NCBI GenBank assembly: GCA_020205615.1
Contig: CM035162.1
Location: 31,288,681-31,352,680, forward strand
Reading direction: 5' to 3'
DNA length: 64,000 nucleotides
Source: Panax quinquefolius
Taxonomy: Eukaryota; Streptophyta; Magnoliopsida; Apiales; Araliaceae
A program made the position numbers and the translations under genes. Below are positions 25,265 through 37,452 of this stretch, one piece after another. Each line of letters starts with the position of its first letter. The stretch's first letter is position 1. The notes under the pieces are model-generated. The model was not told the origin of the DNA and ran no database searches. It saw only the letters and a program-made list of their open reading frames with translations.

Positions 25265-26838
25265 TTAGAGCGATTATTATAGAGAGAAATTATAGAAAAA
25301 GAAGAAGAAATATAAGTTTACCTCACTATTCCAGTATCCAGTTTTTCTAAAGGTAGGGAGTATTATTTCTTTCTTATCCATGATGAGAAATTCTGTTATT
25401 CCATTCTTTATTAGTCTGTTGGAATAACTTTTATTGTCTATGGGATACCTATACTTGGTGAAATTCTTACATTGTTCCATTTTTTATCATTACATTGGAA
25501 CATCACATGCATGCGTTCTTCTACTGGGACACAGTTCCGTCTTTTATTATTACATTGGAATATCCTATACATGCATTTTACTGGCAGGACCTAGTTAGTC
25601 TTTATTATTCTGTTGGAATATCATATGCATGCGTTTCTGTGGGACTGATTCCTCTTTATTATTACATTGGAATATCACATGCATGCGTTTCACTTGGACA
25701 CGATTCCGTTGTTTATTATTACATTAGAATAACTTTTGCGTGTGCGGTTTATCGCATGCCTGGTGATTTCTTTTGTTATTCCATTCCTTATTATACTCAG
25801 TTAGTTAAAGTTTTGACTTCTATACTCCATGAAATTAGTTGAATATCCTTGATATTTTCGCTTCATCTAGTATCTTTTCATGGAAATATTTTTCTGAGCA
25901 TTCTTGAATTTTACTCTACAAAGCAGTATCATGTTGATAATTTGGACGTTATTAGTTCCTAGATAAATTAATTCTTGAACTTGTTTTATTGAATTTTATA
26001 TCATTGTCATCATCCTCATGTTTATATTTTGTTAAAAGTCATCTGTGGCCTATAGTGCATAGATGGACTTGGTATGATTATGACAAGGGATTATTCGATG
26101 TAATCATGACCGTAATGTTACAAATGATGTGGAAAAACTCCTCATTTGCCCGTAGAGCATTGATGGACAGTTGTTGGCATGATCATGACCATTATTGAAT
26201 ACACAAAAATATTCTTGGCGCGTGAGTGCGTGGATAATTGTGGTCGTGATACTAAAGAATATCCTTGGCCGTAGTAGTGGAGGGTGATTCGATGATGTGG
26301 ATTATTTATTAAGTTTGAGTTCCAGTGATAAAAGTGATGAAAAACTTTCTAAATCATAAAAGATAGTATATTTTATTCTCTACTTGACTCTTTTAATGGA
26401 TTGCTTGTTCATTGCAGCTTAAACTTGATGGTTGTTATATTATATCGGTTTAACAACTTTGTTGAAGGCCTCTAGATAATATATTACGCATTATCTTAGT
26501 CATAATATTTCCCTCTTTGGGCTAGTTGAGCTCACGCTTTTACTTTCATTGTTCTCTTGAAATGATGAGAACGTGGCGAGGACTAGTCCGGGGAGCGGAG
26601 CGACGGACGGATGATAGCATTAGTAGTCCTCACTATTCAAAGAAATAGTGGAAAATAAATGTAATAATATTGAATTTGAGTTTATTGTCTAGACGAAAAT
26701 ATTTGTATTAAAACTCACGACTTATGTTTTGTCGTACTTTACCTACGACGAGTTGTATAATAAGTTGTATTTGTATTACATACCATGTATTTGACGACTT
26801 AGAATAGGTGATGTATACCTATTTTGGGGGGCGTCACA
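25265..26838 (+). repeat. P1 5' LTR, right piece (to the LTR end)
   Basis: It starts with TTAGA and ends CCTATTTTGGGGGGCGTCACA at 26838, next to the PBS. It matches 57061-58634. A 58-bp tandem repeat at 25490-25745 generates a spurious 115-codon frame. The last 150 bp is homologous, in opposite orientation, to the start of A1/A' LTRs, so P1 and A are related families. Confidence 0.85.
25490..25745. repeat. 58-bp tandem repeat in the P1 5' LTR
   Basis: Five units of TTGGAATATCACATGCATGCG followed by a TTTATTATT segment, at about 25495, 25555, 25613, 25669 and 25727. Each carries a CATGCATG palindrome or a variant of it. The array is also in 57285-57545 and from about 63815. Confidence 0.8.
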
Positions 26839-26840
26839 GT

Positions 26841-26853
26841 TGATTATCAAAGC
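26841..26853 (+). other. P1 primer-binding site (degenerate)
   Basis: TGATTATCAAAGC lies two bases after the LTR end, against the standard TGGTATCAGAGC. The G-to-A changes fit age or methyl-cytosine loss on the other strand. Context makes the assignment firm. Confidence 0.7.
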
Positions 26854-27021
26854 TTAGGGATATGATCCATGACTAAGATGTGAGACTAGAACTAAGAGGG
26901 AGAGGCAGGATTCCTTCATTAGTATGACCTACCTAATTTTTTGGTATTTAATTAGTTGGTTAGAGTATAGAGATAATATGTTGCATGTTAATTAACCCTT
27001 GTTTTGTGGCGATGTTTGAAA

Positions 27022-28205
27022 ATGGCATCAGAGAATATTGAGAATAGCAATGGGGAACAAGAGGCCGTTGAGTCTCCACGGATCGATAATCGAATAATGT
27101 GCATCGAAGGCGACAATCCTCATACAAACAACAACAACGACCAAATGATGAGCGATTGAATGTTCGGAGGCTTTATGCAATTCATACGACATCGGTGAGC
27201 GGCTCTTGTTCAAATTGTAGATGGAAACACTGAAACTCTCGAGCGGTCACCGCTAAAGCGATTCGAGGCTGGGACCACCCGAGTTTATTGGAGAGCCAAA
27301 ACCACTTAAAAGCGGAAGCGTGGATAAAGCGAGATCACCAAGATATTTGATGTCTTGGGATGCTCCGAGGAGCAAAAGGTTCCTTCGCCACCTTCATATT
27401 GCGTGAAGAGGCGGATCACCGGTGGGAATCACGTAAAAGCGTACCCGACTGGCCTTTTCAAGATGTCTTGAGAAAAGTTCCAAGAGCTATTCAACGACAA
27501 GTACTTTCCGAAAGTATTCGTCACATGAAAGAGGTGGAGTTTATCAAGTTGGAGCAAGACAATATGGCCGTGTCGAAAAATACGAGGCTAAATTTGCGGA
27601 GTTATCCGGTTTGCATCCCATTTGGTCGATAAATGATGAAGCGAATGACACGAATGTTTTAAGAGGTTTGAAACCAGGAGATACTTGATATCTTATTTCT
27701 CATAAAGCGTGTTTGTACTCGGATGTTGTAAATAGGGCTCGATTATTGGAGCCTTGCGATAACGAGTCAACGCAACCAAGAGAAGCGGTAAAGCAACATG
27801 AAAATACCGATGGTATCGGTCATCGAAGCGGTGACAACAAATGTGGAGGGAATCAACATGCGAAAAATGGTAACCACTTGATGGTAATCATGGCGAGCGG
27901 TAAAAATGGACATTTCAAAAAAGGAGATTCAACATGATGGAAAGGCGTCGACACCGATGGCAAGTGGTTAAGGAAGGAGAGCGACCACTATCATATGCTT
28001 CAAATGCGGGAGGAGGACATATCGGTCAAACTGCGCGATGCCATCAAAAGCGTGTTATAATTGTGGAAGAGAAGGTCACTGGCAGATTTTGTCGTTCACC
28101 AGAAGACAAGTTCGACTAGGATGGAGGCACCAAAAGGTCGTCCCGAGAAAAGTTAAAGCCGGTGGTGCGAGGAGAGCATTTGTTGTGACCTCCCAAAAAG
28201 CAAGG
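27022..28205 (+). pseudogene. P1 gag (broken)
   Basis: The ATG at 27022 opens MASENIENSNGEQE, the counterpart of the A-family start, and stops after about 45 codons. Capsid motifs follow in other frames: FATFILREEADHRWESR and IRHMKEVEFIKLEQDNMAV at 27360-27632. A Gly/Asn/His-rich linker is at 27780-27920, and zinc-knuckle remains are at about 28000-28110 (CYNCGREGH, last Cys lost). Several stops make it a pseudogene. It is more decayed than A1 gag, consistent with P1 being the older host of the insertions. Confidence 0.85.
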
Positions 28206-28722
28206 AACCCGACGAAGTCATCACGGGTAAGCTTATCATAAACTCTAGCGAAGTCTATACCTTATTTGATCTGGGTTCTACCCATTCTTTTATTTCTCTA
28301 CTTGCGCTCAACGATTAAATTTGACTCAGGAGAAATTAGACTTTGACTTATCTGTTGAAACTCAGTTGGGAGAAACCTTCATTACATCCACTGTTTATAA
28401 GTCTTATTTGGTTCAAATTGGTACCCTCAGATTACTTGTCGATCTTATTTCATTGAAAATACTTGCATTTGACGTTATTTTAGGGATTGATTGGTTAACT
28501 ACTCATCATGCAAAAATTTATTGTTTTCATAAGGTTGTTAGCTTTCATATTCCTAACCAACCTATTATGCGAATTCAAACAACTAAACCATTAAAATCAA
28601 TCAATGTCATTTCAAGCCATAAAGCTATTCGTTTATTGAAAAACGGATGTCAAACTTTCTTAGCTCATGTCATGGATCTAAACAAAATACGTCGAGTTTT
28701 GAATGATATTTACATTTGTTAA
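28205..28722 (+). pseudogene. P1 pol: aspartic protease
   Basis: The active-site stretch EVYTLFDLGSTHSFISL is at about 28248-28300, followed by a stop at 28315-28320. The 28321-28722 frame then runs 133 codons with VDLISLKILAFDVILGIDW and LTTHHAKIYCF. The first glycine-aspartate triplet reads D-L-G where the A' copy has D-T-G. The codons differ at the same ACCGG site that varies in all copies. Confidence 0.82.
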
Positions 28723-28869
28723 TAAATTTCTGACGTATTCTCAGAAGAACTTCTGGCCTACCCAGGCGTGAAATTGAATTTTATATTGACTTTGAACACT
28801 GAGTACAAAACCCATTTCAAAGCCCCATATCGAATGGCTCTATTGAACTTGAGGAGTTAAAGACCCAGG

Positions 28870-29960
28870 TTGTAGGAATTGTTAGACATTGGTTTCATTA
28901 GTCCTAGTACATCTCCTTGGGGTGCTCTCTGTTACATTCGTGAAGAAGAAAGATGGGAGTATCGACTTTGTATTGATTATCGGGAGTTGAATCATGTCAC
29001 CATCAAAATAGGTACCCATTGCCACGTATTGATGAACTGTTTGGCCAGGTTGCAAGCGCCAAATTCTTTTCAAAGATTGATCTTCGTTCGAGGATATCAT
29101 CAATTGAAGATTAGAGCAGATAACATTCCAAATCTGACTTTCAGGAACTACGATGCGGGCATTATGAATTCCTTGTCATGTCCTTTGGATTGACTAATGC
29201 TCCTACTGCCTTTATGGATATGATGAACCGAGTATTCAAGGAATATTTGGATCATTTTGTGGTCGTCTTTATTGATGATATCCTCATATATTCCAAAAGC
29301 CGTGAAGATCATGAAAGCAACACTTGAAATGATACTCCAAAAGCTTCGTGAAAACAAGCTATATGCGAAGTTGAAGAAATACGATTTACGGCTTGAGGAA
29401 GTTGCATTCCTTGGGCACGTGATATCAAGTCATGGAATATCATTGACCAAAGAAATATTGAAGCTATTCAAAGTCGGGAGCAACCTTCGTCGATGGCCGA
29501 AATCGTAGCTTTCTCGGATTAATTTGGTTATTATCGGAGATTCGTGGAAGGATTTTCTCGAATCGCTACTCCATTAACTTTCAAATGACTCGAAAAGATA
29601 CAAAGTTCGGTTGGAGTGAAAATGTGAGAAGAGTTTTCAAGAACTCAAGAGGAGACTCATTTAAGCACACATTACGTGAATACCATCCGCTCGGAGGGAT
29701 TTGTCATCTATAGTGATGCTTCAGGCAAAGGGTTAGGATGTGTTCTCATGCAACATGGGAAAGTCGTAGCCTATACCTCACGACAACTCAAAGAATATGA
29801 GAGGAATTACCCTATTCATGATCTAGAGTTGGCGACTTTTCGTTTTAAGCTTAAGATTTGGAGACATTACACGTATGGAGAGAAGGTGGAGATCTACACG
29901 GATCATAAAAGCCTCAAATATTTCTTCACCCAAAAGGAACTAAACATGCGACAATGACTT
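28870..29960 (+). pseudogene. P1 pol: reverse transcriptase and RNase H
   Basis: The RT fingers are read at 28879-29160 ([29 protein letters not shown]). After a frame change the palm follows at about 29160-29300 ([25 protein letters not shown]). The thumb lies at about 29520-29580 (YYRRFVEGFSRIATPLT). RNase H occupies 29676-29957 with all recognisable acidic residues: DASG, the Glu of DLELA and TDHKSL. At least three frameshifts separate the blocks. Confidence 0.87.
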
Positions 29961-30205
29961 TGGCTTGAACTATTGAAAGATTATGATCATACCATCCAAT
30001 ACAATCCTGGAAAAGCAAACGTGATAGTGGCCTTGTTTGAGAAGAAGATCGTATCGAATCTGAGTGCAATATTGTCAACGCATGAGGCCCATTTTGTATG
30101 ACTTGCAAAGGATGGAGTTAGAGATAAAGACTCCAAGGACCCACATGATGATGGCAAACATACGAGTAGAACCGACTTTAATCGATAAAGTTAAAGCTGC
30201 TCAAG
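29960..30205 (+). pseudogene. P1 pol: RNase H/integrase linker, cut off
   Basis: Sequence homologous to the region before the integrase zinc finger (VEPTLIDKVKAAQ-like, near 30165-30205). It ends abruptly where B LTR sequence begins (GTCAGAAGTACTGCTC). The zinc finger and catalytic core are missing from P1. Confidence 0.7.
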
Positions 30206-32840
30206 TCAGAAGTACTGCTCTTTTGAGGTAAGGGATAGTAAGGGATTTTAAGGGTTATTATGTTTTTAGTTTCAAAATTTTTTTAAACCTTCAAAAATTC
30301 TGGAAAAATTTGAAATGATATTTTGATGAGATTTGTAGAGTGTGTCCAAAAATGGCGATTTTTGGATGTATAGATTAGGAGTTATGGATTTTATGAGAAA
30401 AGACTATTTTAAAAGTAACTATTTATAACTCCTTGTGATTAACTCCAAAATTGATGAAATTTTTATTGGGAGTACATCTATATAATATCGAGTATACTTG
30501 TGTAAATTTCAAATTGTTGGATAAAAGTATAATTTATGATAAATGTTTAAATATTCGGTTGGTTTTGGCCATATAAAAAATAGTAAATGAATTTTAAAAA
30601 TTCTGAGAAAATATATGTTCAATATGGGACTATGTTATGCTAAATCCCAGAAAAGAAATATTTTTGGAACTGATTTGGTATTTTCATGAAAATATTCTAG
30701 TTATGTGTAAATGAATTAAATATGTTATGTGAAGTAAGAAAATTGGAAAATATGATTTTATGGCTTGAGAATCATATATGAGGTATATCTGATTTTTTTG
30801 ATGAGGGTTTTGGTTATTGGTGATGAAATCTTATGAGTTTGGCATTTTATGATGATTAAATGCATTAATTAGTAAAGTGTAAACAATTTAATTAAATTGT
30901 TTATAAGTTTTAGAAATGATTAAAATATTATTGTAATATTAATAATATTAGATTATGAGATTTCTAAGTGATTTATAACATTTGGATTAAGGTGTTATAA
31001 ATATGGATATGAATTTTATTATGAAACTTTATCTTTTAGGTATAGGGAGTTCTTATGCACGTATCACGGTACTATGTATGAATACGGGGTACTATTCATG
31101 ACAAATTGGTTTCTTCTTTGACCAAATTATCGTTGATTTATGAATCTTACTCTTGAAATTAAAACTATATTTTGATTATATTATTTTTATATAACATTCT
31201 TATAACCCTAATGATAATATTTCTCTTTGACTTGAGTGTAAAGATGGGTAGATTATTGGTATGATCGTGACCATAGGTTCTCTTTGGCGATGGTGCAAAA
31301 GTTGAATTGTTGGTGGTATGATCATGACCATTGAATTTACAATTGAATATTTTTAGCTTAAGTGCAAAGGTGAATTGATCAACATGGTTATAATTATTGT
31401 TATATAACTTCTAAAATGATTATGTATTTCTTTGATATATGAATATCTTTGGCTCGTTGTGCAAAGATGACTTGTTGATGAATATCTAAGCCTGTAGTGC
31501 AAAGATGAATTATTGATGAATATCTTTTGCTTCGTAATGCAAAGATGACACAGTAGTCAAAGATGAATTATTGATGAATATCTTTGGCTTGTAATCTGAA
31601 TGACTGTTGTTGAATATCTTTAGCTTTGTAGTGTAAAGATGAATGTTGATGAATATCTTTGGCCCGTGGTGCAAAGATGAATTTATTAGTATGATTATGA
31701 GCAGGCGTGATTTGGTATAACCATGATATTTGATTGTTTTGGTAAAGGCGGTGATGAAAATTATCTTAAATCTGGATGAGAAGAGAATTTAGAATCACAA
31801 TTATGATTATGAGTTATTCATATGATTGTGGAAAGGAACTGTTGATTGATGTTACTGAGGGATAAAATATTGTTGGTGGACTTTTAACGTGGAGAAGATA
31901 ATAGACTTTATAGTCTATTTGACTCTTTTAATGGATTGCTTTCGTTCATTTGCAACTATGGTTGAAAAGTTTTATCATCTACCGTATGTTCTAAATCTAC
32001 GATTTATTCTTGATGAAGACTATTGATAATTTATTTATCTTTAGTCATAATATTCTTTCTTGAGCTAGTTGTGCTCACCCTTTTGTTTCACAATTCCTTT
32101 CGGGTAATAAAAGTGTATTTGGGTTGGCCGGGGGATAAGAGGAATAGAGCGGTGGTCTATAGTTGTTGAGGTTCTCCCTAAAGAGTATGAAAATAATTTT
32201 ATTGAGGGCTTTAGTGTGTTGTATTTTATACATCATTTAATAGTTATTTTGGTGAATTAAATAGGGTGAAGCGAACCCAACTTTGGAAGGGTGTTTTGTC
32301 ACTATCATACAAGATGTCTAATGACATCTGAACTTCGTGTTATCATAAGACATGGTTGTGCTCATCCACTTCTTTGAGTATATTTACAAGCACTACCTAT
32401 ATAATCTTAGTGTTTGTTTGGAGTATAATACCCAATTAGAGGCAGTGGAGATAATGATATGTCGAGAAGACTCACCATTGGGAAGAATACGATAGTAATC
32501 TTCTCGTTTTTCTTTGGGGTCTATTAGATTGACCCGAGGATAATTACGTGGCCATATGATATCTACCATAACCTAAAAGCATGGCCTCCCGTATACGAAG
32601 GTTTCATTGAGCACTTCCCAAAGATTCTAATTTCTAAAAGCAGTTTTTGACTATACCTTTATGTAAGGTGTCATTGTGACGTCTTCTGATTTGGTATATA
32701 TTTGTATCCAAACTCACAACATATGTGTTGTTGTATTTTGCACGACAATTGTTGTAATAAAGTTGTAGTTATTTTCCGTACCATATATTTAGCGACTCAG
32801 AATGGGTTGGATGGAATAGACCTATTTTGGGAGCGTTACA
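30205..32840 (+). repeat. B LTR copy 1 (5' truncated)
   Basis: It corresponds to position 1330 onward of the complete copies and ends GAGCGTTACA. The TATA and the 14-bp array are lost with its start. It contains a hairpin array at 31435-31690. Confidence 0.88.
31435..31690. repeat. Hairpin minisatellite, B LTR copy 1
   Basis: Six to seven units with the reverse core GAATATCTTTGGC...GTGCAAAGATGA, each able to form the same 7-bp stem. Confidence 0.78.
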
Positions 32841-33169
32841 TTTGGTATCAGAGCTTAGGGATATGATATCTGGCGGAGATCGGGATTAGAACTAGGAGGG
32901 GAGAGATGAGTAAATCCTTCGCTAGTGTGTCCTACCTAAGCTTATTTGTTGGTCGATCGTAATATCGGGATATTATGTGATATATTAATTTGTTAAATTA
33001 ACCCTTGTTTTGAAATTTGTATTCTAGAATGATATCTGAAATACGGGGGATGAGCAATGGAGAAATCATGATGACGGGAGATAGAATCTGAAAATGAAAG
33101 CGAAGGTATTCTCGACTCTTTGAAATACAGTGCGTAAATTTAGGGACGAAATTTCATAAGGAGGGAGAT
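32841..33169 (+). mobile_element. B mini-interior 1 (329 bp)
   Basis: It opens with a perfect tRNA-iMet primer-binding site (TGGTATCAGAGCT, 32843-32855) and a leader homologous to that of A elements. A gag-type ATG follows near 33031, fused after a few codons to the end of pol (WRNHDD... ESEMKARYSRLFEIPSA, then stop). It closes with AAGGAGGGAGAT (33158-33169) before the next LTR TGTAAGACC. Everything from gag to chromodomain is deleted. No protein of known function is encoded, but the priming signals needed for reverse transcription are kept. Confidence 0.85.
32843..32855 (+). other. Primer-binding site, B mini-interior 1
   Basis: TGGTATCAGAGCT, an exact match to the plant initiator-Met tRNA type, two bases after the LTR end. 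Confidence 0.85.
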
Positions 33170-33219
33170 TGTAAGACCGAATTTTATGAAATAAAAGTAT
33201 TCAATTTTTTAATTACTAT

Positions 33220-33350
33220 TCATTTTCTATTCAAGAGTTCTTATTCACGAGTTCTTATTCATGAGTTCTTATTCACGAGTTACTATTCACGAGTTTCTTA
33301 TTCACGAGTTCTTATTCACGAGTTCTTATTCACGAGTACTATTCATGAAG
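33220..33350. repeat. 14-bp minisatellite, B LTR copy 2
   Basis: Eight to nine units of TTATTCACGAGTTC, the reverse complement of the A-LTR array, but placed about 50-180 bases after the LTR start instead of mid-LTR. Confidence 0.78.
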
Positions 33351-34333
33351 CATGATAATTTTTTTTCGTAATGAAGGCATTACTCGATAATTATTACGAT
33401 AATTCTTTATTCGATATTTTATTTTATTGATTCGATAATTGCTCGTTGATATTTTATATTATTGTTGTTTGAATAATTGTCACGTACGATATTTTTCATT
33501 ATCGAACAATAATTCATATTATCTGAATAATATTATTGGATAACATTATTGGCAATGCCTAGAAAGTTCTGTCTAAGGAGAGGTTTGGTCACCTAATTGC
33601 TTGGCGCCCGATGAATGAGAAATTCTTATTGGAAAGCCCCTCTTTCTGAGGAGCATTGCTGGTTGTCGATATTGTGATTATGTAATATTATTTGTGAATA
33701 ATTAATTATTGATTTTTATGATGAGGAAAATATCTATTTTATATGGACATAGATGGAGAAAATTTTTAATTTGACAATTGTTGAAAATTGAAATTTTATC
33801 TTTTTACGATAAAATAATTCATTTAAATATATTATTATATTTTAATAATATAATAATGGTGATATTTTTACAACGAATGTGGGATATATGAGTATCTGAG
33901 GAGGAAAGTATTTTTATTGCAATAAATGTTTAAAACATATTAAACATGTTGGTGGACCCCATTTATTGGTTGAAATTTGATTATAGCATGTAAAATCGTC
34001 TGTTTGTGGATTTGGTCAATTTCTGTTTGAAATTTGGAAAACTTTCTTACGCAAAGTTGTAGAAATTGAATTTCCTATAAAAACTCGCGAGATTCAAATT
34101 TTTTTGATAAAAGGGCTATTTATTATGAATTATTGAAGTTTCGAATTAATTAATTATTATTTTTTTTGGAGTTTTAAATTAATTAATTATGAAAAACATT
34201 TTTTGTAAGTTTTGTAAGGTGAGATACTTGTGTTGCTGAAGTTTGAACAAAAAAAAAAAATGAGCGTAGGAATTCAAATTTATTATATTAATAATTTATT
34301 AAATTTTCTGCTTTGGTGTTCTAAGTATTTTCC

Positions 34334-34342
34334 CATAAATAG
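34334..34342 (+). promoter_or_regulatory. TATA-like box, B LTR copy 2
   Basis: CATAAATAG at the position where other copies have TATAAATAG, followed by the conserved GGTTAGAATTG leader. Presumed core promoter. Confidence 0.45.
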
Positions 34343-35704
34343 GGTGCTTAGGTTAGAATTGAAAATCACACCAGAAACTGAAGTTTTCTCTCTCTATATT
34401 ATCGAGCATATTCTTGTGAGTATTTTGAGTATACTTTGAGTATTGCTATACGGTGCAAGTTAGATTCGTTCGTTATTCGGTCAATCTTCTTTTTTTTTGA
34501 GGTAAGGAGATAGTAAAGGATTTTAAGGGTTATTATGTTTTTAGTTTCAAAATTTTTCTGAACCTTCAAAAATTCTGGAAAAATTTGAAATGATATTTTG
34601 ATGAGTTTTGTAGAGTGTGTCCAAAATGGCGATTTTGGATGTATAGATTAGGAGTTATGGATTTTATGAGAAAAGACTATTTTAAAAGTAACTATTTATA
34701 ACTCCTTGTGATTAACTCCAAAATTGATGAAATTTTTATTGGGAGTACATCTATATAATATCAGTATACCGTGTAAATTTCAAATTGTTGGATAAAAGTA
34801 TAATTTATGATAAATGTTTAAATATTCGGTTGGTTTTGGCCATATAAAAATAGTAAATGAATTTTAAAATTTTGAGAAAAATATATATTCAATATGGGAC
34901 TATGTTATGCTAAATCCCAGAAAAGAAATATTTTTGGAACTGATTTGGTATTTTTCATGAAAATATTCTAGTTATGAGTAAATGAATTAAATATGTTATG
35001 TGAAGTAAGAAAATTGAAAAATATGATTTTATGGCTTGAGAATCATATATGAGGTATATCTGATTTTTTTGATGAGGGTTTTGGTTATTGGTGATGAAAT
35101 CTTATGAGTTTGGCATTTTATGATGATTAAATGCATTAATTAGTAAAGTGTAAACAATTTAATTAAATTGTTTATAAGTTTTAGAAATGATTAAAATATT
35201 ATTGTAATATTAATAATATTAGATTATGAGATTTCTAAGTGATTTATAACATTTGGATTAAGGTGTTATAAATATGGATATGAATTTTATTATGAAACTT
35301 TATCTTTTTTAGGTATCGAGGGATTCTTATACTGCGTATCACGATTTTATGTATGAATACGAAGTCTTATTCACGACAAATTGGTTTCTTCTTTGACCAA
35401 ATTATCGTTGATTTATGAATCTTACTCTTGAAATTAAAACTATATTTTGATTATATTATTTTTATATAACATTCTTATAACCCCAATGATAATATTTCTC
35501 TTTGACTTGAGTGTAAAGATGGGTAGATTATTGGTATGATCGTGACCATAGGTTCTCTTTGGCGATGGTGCAAAAGTTGAATTGTTGGTTGGTATGATCA
35601 TGACCATTGAATTTACAATTGAATATTTTTAGCTTAAGTGCAAAGGTGAATTGATCAACATGGTTATAATTATTGTTATATAACTTCGAAAATGATTATG
35701 TATT

Positions 35705-35972
35705 TCTTTGATATATGAATATCTTTGGCTCGTTGTGCAAAGATGACTTGTTGATGAATATCTTTTTGTAGTGCAAAGATGAATTATTGATGAATATCTT
35801 TTGCCTGAATTTTCTGTATGATGAAAGATACTTTAGCTGTAGTGCTGAAGATGAATTATTGATGAATATCTTTGGCTTGTAATGCTGAAGATGACTTTGT
35901 TGTTGAATATCTTTGCTTTGTAGTGTAAAGATGAGCTGTTGATGAATATCTTTGGCGTGTGGTGCAAGATGA
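35705..35972. repeat. Hairpin minisatellite, B LTR copy 2
   Basis: Units of GAATATCTTTGGC...GTGCAAAGATGA, about 38 bp apart. Some are blurred by local indels. Confidence 0.75.
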
Positions 35973-37128
35973 ATTTATTAGTATGATTATGAGCAGGAAC
36001 TGTGATTTGGTATAACCATGATATTTGATGTTTTGAGTAAAAGGCAATTGATGAAAATTATCTTAAATCTGGGATGAGAAGAGAATTTAGAATCACAATT
36101 ATGATTATGAGTTATTCATATGATTGTGGAAAGGCTGTTGATTGATGTTACTGAGGGATAAAATATTGTTGGTGGACTTTTAACGTGGAGAAGATAATAG
36201 ACTTTATAGTCTATTTGACTCTTTTAATGGATTGCTCGTTCATTTGCAACTATGGTTGAAAAGTTTTATCATCTACCATATGTTCTAAATCTACGATTTA
36301 TTCTTGATGAAGACTATTGATAATTTATTTATCTTTAGTCATAATATTCTTTTCTTGAGCTAGTTGTGCTCACCCTTTTGTTTCACAATTCCTTTCGGGT
36401 AATAAAAGTGTAGTATTTGGGTTGGCGGGGATAACAAGGGAATAGAACGGTGGTCTATAGTTGTTGAGGTTCTCCTAAAGAGTATGAAAATAATTTTATT
36501 GAGGGCTTTAGTGTGTTGTATTTTATACATCATTTAATAGTTATTTTGGTGAATTAAATAGGGTGAAAGAAACCCGACTTTGGAAGGTGTTTTGTCACTA
36601 TCATACTGAGATGTCTAATGACATCTGAACTTCGTGTTATCATAAGACATGGTTGTGCTCATCCACTTCTTGAGTATATTTACAAGCACTACCTATATAA
36701 TCTTGGTGTTTGTTTGGAGTATAATACCCGATTAGAGGCGATGGAGATAATGATATGTCGAAAGACTCACCATTGGGAAGAATATGATAGTAATCTTCTC
36801 GTTTTTCTTTGGGGTCTATTAGATTGACCAAGGATAATTACGTGGCCATATGATATCTACCATAACCTAAAAGCATGGCCTCCCATATACGAAGGTTTCC
36901 TTGAGCACTTCCCAAAGATTCTAATTTCTAAAAGCAGTTTTTGACTATACCTTTATGTAAGGTGTCATTGTGACGTCTTCTGATTTATATATTTGTATCG
37001 AAACTCACGACATATGTGTTGTTGTATTTTGCGACAATTGTTGTAATAAAGTTGTAGTTATTTTCATACCATATATTTGGCGACTCGAGAATGGGTTGGA
37101 TGGAATGGACCTATTTTGGGGCGTTACA

Positions 37129-37452
37129 TTTGATATCGAGCTTAGGGATATGATCTCTGGCGGAGATCGGGATTAGAACTAGGAGGAGAGATGAGTAAAT
37201 CCTTAGTAGTGTGTCTACCTAAGCTTATTTGTTGGTCGATCGTAATATCGGGATATTATGTGATATATTAATTTGTTAAATTAACCCTTGTTTTGAAGTT
37301 TGTATTCTAGAATGATATCCCGAAATACGGGGATGAAGCGATGGAGAAATCGTGATGGCGGGGAGATAGAATCGAAATGAAAGCAAGGTATTCTCGACTC
37401 TTTGAAATACCGAATGCGTAAATTTAGGGACGAAATTTCATAAGGAGGAGAT
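37129..37452 (+). mobile_element. B mini-interior 2 (324 bp)
   Basis: Same layout as 32841-33169. The primer-binding site reads TGATATCGAGC (bases lost at CAG), and the polypurine tract is AAGGAGGAGAT. The fused gag-start/pol-end frame is interrupted by a stop. Confidence 0.85.

Larger units (their letters stand above)
33170..37128 (+). repeat. B LTR copy 2 (complete)
   Basis: 3959 bp, starts TGTAAGACCG and ends GGCGTTACA. The order inside is a 14-bp minisatellite (33220-33350), the shared AATAATATTATT block, TATA-like CATAAATAG (34334-34342), and a hairpin array (35705-35972). A near-complete match, in opposite orientation, to the solo LTR at 50571-57060. No gene is present. Confidence 0.9.

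Noticed and set aside
25495..25842. A 115-codon open frame
   Set aside because: It lies entirely on the 58-bp LTR repeat and its flank, and has a repetitive composition set by the DNA repeat.
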